The notes under the pieces: generated by a model | The model's input: only the letters and a program-made list of their open reading frames with translations | What the model was told of the DNA's origin: nothing | Database searches by the model: none | Shown here: positions 62,175-64,000 of the stretch, piece by piece | How the letters are laid out: every line of letters starts with the position of its first letter | How positions within the stretch are numbered: the first letter of the stretch is position 1 | NCBI GenBank assembly: GCA_964457545.1 | Contig: CAYWEN010000016.1 | Location: 272,257-336,256, forward strand | Direction: 5' to 3' | Length of the DNA: 64,000 bases | DNA from: JAGGTJ01 sp964457545 | Lineage (GTDB): Bacteria > Desulfobacterota > DSM-4660 > Desulfatiglandales > Desulfatiglandaceae | Made by a program: the position numbers and the translations under genes

Positions 62175-63353
62175 TTATGCATACCTGTTAAACACACGTT
62201 CAAACCCGGGCAGAGACATTTCAATAGTTCTGTCCGGCACACAATATGCTATACGAAAATACATTGGCCCGCCAAAACCAGAACCAGGGACTGTCAGGAT
62301 ATTCTCATTCCTGAGCGCATTGACAAACTCCACATCATCCACAGGGGTTTTCGGAAACAGGTAAAAGGCACCCTGTGGCCTGACTATTTCGTATCCAAAT
62401 GAAACAAGGCTATTATAAAGGAGATCCCTTTTACGCTGATAAATGGAAACATCTACCGTTTCATCAAGAAGATACGAAACAGCTCTCTGCATAAGGGCCG
62501 GGGCATTGACATAACCCAGGACCCTGTTACTGAAGATCATCCCTGCCATAATTTCATCCTTGTCCGTTATATCATGATGAACAGCAATATATCCTATCCT
62601 TTCCCCTGCAAGAGAGAGATCCTTGGAAAAAGAAGTTACAACAATAAGTTCCTGATAGATATCAAAAATGTCCGGAGGGATAATCCCATCATATACAATC
62701 TTTCTGTAAGGCTCATCCGATATGAGCAATATGGGTCTTCCCAGTCTGTTGCTGTGATACATCAGAACATCTGCAAGTTCAATAAGCTCCTTTTCCGTAT
62801 AAACACGTCCTGTTGGGTTATTGGGAGAATTTATAAGCACTGCTCTGGTCCTGTCTGTAATGGCATTTGATATGATCTCAGGATCAAGCCCAAAATCAGG
62901 TTTTGTACCAACAACCACAGGTATTGCCATATGATTGTCAAGATAAAAATCATATTCAGTAAAATAAGGACTAAGAAGAATCACTTCATCATCATGATCA
63001 AAAAATGTCTTGAAAACAACGTTCAAGGCTCCCCCTGCGCCAACTGTCATTATTATATCACTGGCCGTAAAATTCTTCGCATAAAGATTGCTCAGATAAG
63101 CGGCTATCTTCTGCCTTACAGTTTCAAAACCTGCATTGGGCATATATCCATGCTGTCCTGGCGTCTTGTCATCAATTAAGGCATGCACAACCTCATTGAA
63201 CCTGGCAGGAGGTTCCAGACAGGGATTGCCCAGACTGAAATCAAAAACATTATCCGGCCCAAATTGCTCTTTTCTTTTCTTGCCTTCTTCAAACATCTTC
63301 CTTATCCAGGAAGATGTAACGAGGTGTTTCTTTATAGTACGAGAGATTGTCAT
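62175..63353 (-). CDS. Class I/II PLP-dependent aminotransferase
   Basis: A 392-residue fold-type I aminotransferase. FSLGNPCLEPP and GQHGYMPNAGFETVRQKIAAYL are the N-terminal substrate regions. VGAGGALNVVFKTF binds PLP phosphate, NSPNNPTGRVY contains the key Asn, and TSFSKDLSLAGERIGYIA carries the Schiff-base Lys. It is closest in style to pyridoxal-phosphate enzymes annotated as aspartate or 2-aminoadipate aminotransferase. The amino donor cannot be told from sequence. It stands 107 bases from the ferredoxin gene on the same strand. Confidence 0.92.
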   Translation of the reverse strand: MTISRTIKKHLVTSSWIRKMFEEGKKRKEQFGPDNVFDFSLGNPCLEPPARFNEVVHALIDDKTPGQHGYMPNAGFETVRQKIAAYLSNLYAKNFTASDIIMTVGAGGALNVVFKTFFDHDDEVILLSPYFTEYDFYLDNHMAIPVVVGTKPDFGLDPEIISNAITDRTRAVLINSPNNPTGRVYTEKELIELADVLMYHSNRLGRPILLISDEPYRKIVYDGIIPPDIFDIYQELIVVTSFSKDLSLAGERIGYIAVHHDITDKDEIMAGMIFSNRVLGYVNAPALMQRAVSYLLDETVDVSIYQRKRDLLYNSLVSFGYEIVRPQGAFYLFPKTPVDDVEFVNALRNENILTVPGSGFGGPMYFRIAYCVPDRTIEMSLPGFERVFNRYA

Positions 63354-63902
63354 GACCTCTTGTCTCCCTTACCACAGGGGCATCAGCAGCCGGGTTTCAT
63401 ACATACGGGACATCCGCTGCCCGGGTTGACTTATCCTGCACAAAGATTTTTGTCTATGGAACAAACTGCGCACAATTCCAGGAAACACATTTCCGGAACA
63501 GGCATTAACTGTATGAAACATTTGATATGTACAGCACAGATACAGATATCCAAACACAGACCGATCAGTCTGTTTCCCCCAAAACTATCTTGAAATTATC
63601 TTGAAAGATACGCGTTACCACATCATAAGTCAACCGTAACCCTGCGATAACAAGACAATAAAGGTTAGCAAAAAAACAACATGACACAGTGAGACAAACA
63701 ACAATTCAAGCTATATGTTGCAGCAATTTCCCTTAACCGGACACAAAGAAATCAGAACCTGATATATCATGTTGGCATATTTCATGCTTTGACTCTCCCC
63801 AATGAATAGCATGAAGTTAAAAACAATCTTATCACAAAAAAAGGAGGAGAGGATACAGCGAACACATTAAAAAAGAGTTTTCGGGTCGGCTTGTGTTTTG
63901 TA
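63354..63902. other. Divergent intergenic region
   Basis: About 550 bases between the aminotransferase and the partial gene at the right edge. TTCATGCT (63781-63788) and AGCATGAA (63808-63815) form a perfect 8-bp inverted repeat about 90 bases ahead of the partial gene and could be an operator. No supported gene lies here. Confidence 0.4.
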
Positions 63903-64000
63903 ATGGTTTTTGTTTTTGCAAGTCTGTTTTCCATATCACAGGCCTCTGCTGAATTTAAGATTTTTCAGCGTCTTGAGATGCCCAAGCCTGGTTACAAGGT
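63903..64000 (+). CDS. Secreted protein, N-terminal part only
   Basis: The frame is open to the right edge. From the ATG at 63903 it reads MVFVFASLFSISQASAEFKI, then FQRLEMPKPGYK. This is a signal peptide cleaved near ASA-EF. A strong AAGGAGGAGAGG lies at 63841-63852, too far (about 50 bases) for this ATG; an earlier non-ATG start in the same frame is therefore likely, which would add KKSFRVGLCFV, giving a better-shaped signal peptide. The function is unknown because only the first 30-50 residues are visible. Confidence 0.55.
   Translation, partial: MVFVFASLFSISQASAEFKIFQRLEMPKPGYK

Overview
The window looks like part of the chromosome of a strictly or facultatively anaerobic Desulfobacterota (former Deltaproteobacteria) bacterium. 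The clues are a split b/b' F-type ATP synthase operon lacking the a and c genes, RNase Y next to ZapA/ZapB, a small siroheme sulfite-reductase-like protein, YkgJ, CGGC and Mrp/NBP35 Fe-S proteins, a NIL-domain ferredoxin, and a selenocysteine tRNA. By eye the base composition is moderately AT-rich and intergenic regions are generous. The assignment rests on gene content only; no search was run.

Layout. 1-5.6 kb: a partial MobA-like nucleotidyltransferase, comM (YifB) and a divergent 999-aa membrane protein of unknown function. 5.7-8.2 kb: a transglutaminase-like protein, a decayed IS256 element with both terminal repeats, and a sigma-factor-like protein. 8.4-10.8 kb: glucokinase and a fused DUF2064/GT2 glycosyltransferase. 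11.0-16.8 kb: a LamG/DUF1080-like secreted protein, a ferric-iron-type ABC importer (binding protein, double permease, ATPase) and an NtrC-type sigma-54 activator with a changed receiver. 17.0-19.6 kb: a stress-type set (YfdX, HdeD, DUF1931), with a good sigma-54 promoter candidate in front of yfdX. 19.8-23.3 kb (minus strand): CGGC protein, Mrp ATPase, UspA and two tandem YkgJ paralogues. 23.8-36.4 kb: ndk, then on the minus strand a small coiled-coil membrane protein, an MBL hydrolase, rny, a 2-kb gene-free gap, zapA, zapB and atpC-D-G-A-H-F-F'. 36.8-45.2 kb (minus strand): a GT2 enzyme, decayed pRiA4b_ORF3 and IS1182 remnants beside a solo IS256 end, fbp, an AI-2E-type transporter, tRNA-Sec, asd, bioD and bioF.

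45.7-56.2 kb (plus strand) is the most interesting part: a tightly packed set of mostly uncharacterised envelope genes. It encodes a J-domain protein, a secreted coiled-coil protein, a lipoprotein, a TPR membrane protein, an FHA-like/PEGA/FGE-fold membrane protein, a 77-aa secreted protein, a MotA/TolQ/ExbB proton-channel protein and two von Willebrand A proteins. The single N-terminal membrane helix of each VWA protein carries an Asp in a TolR/ExbD-like setting. I propose an ion-driven envelope machine in which the VWA proteins replace the usual TolR/ExbD/MotB partner. The rest (56.4-64 kb) holds a DUF3783 protein, the siroheme protein, dsbD, mtaB, a NIL-ferredoxin, a class I aminotransferase and the start of a secreted protein.

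Two non-coding themes recur. One is a dispersed intergenic repeat of about 50 bp (core TCCATAAATGG..CTTTTTGCACAA) with at least ten recognisable copies on both strands. The other is a set of long nested inverted repeats at 19.7, 24.2 and 46.3 kb.
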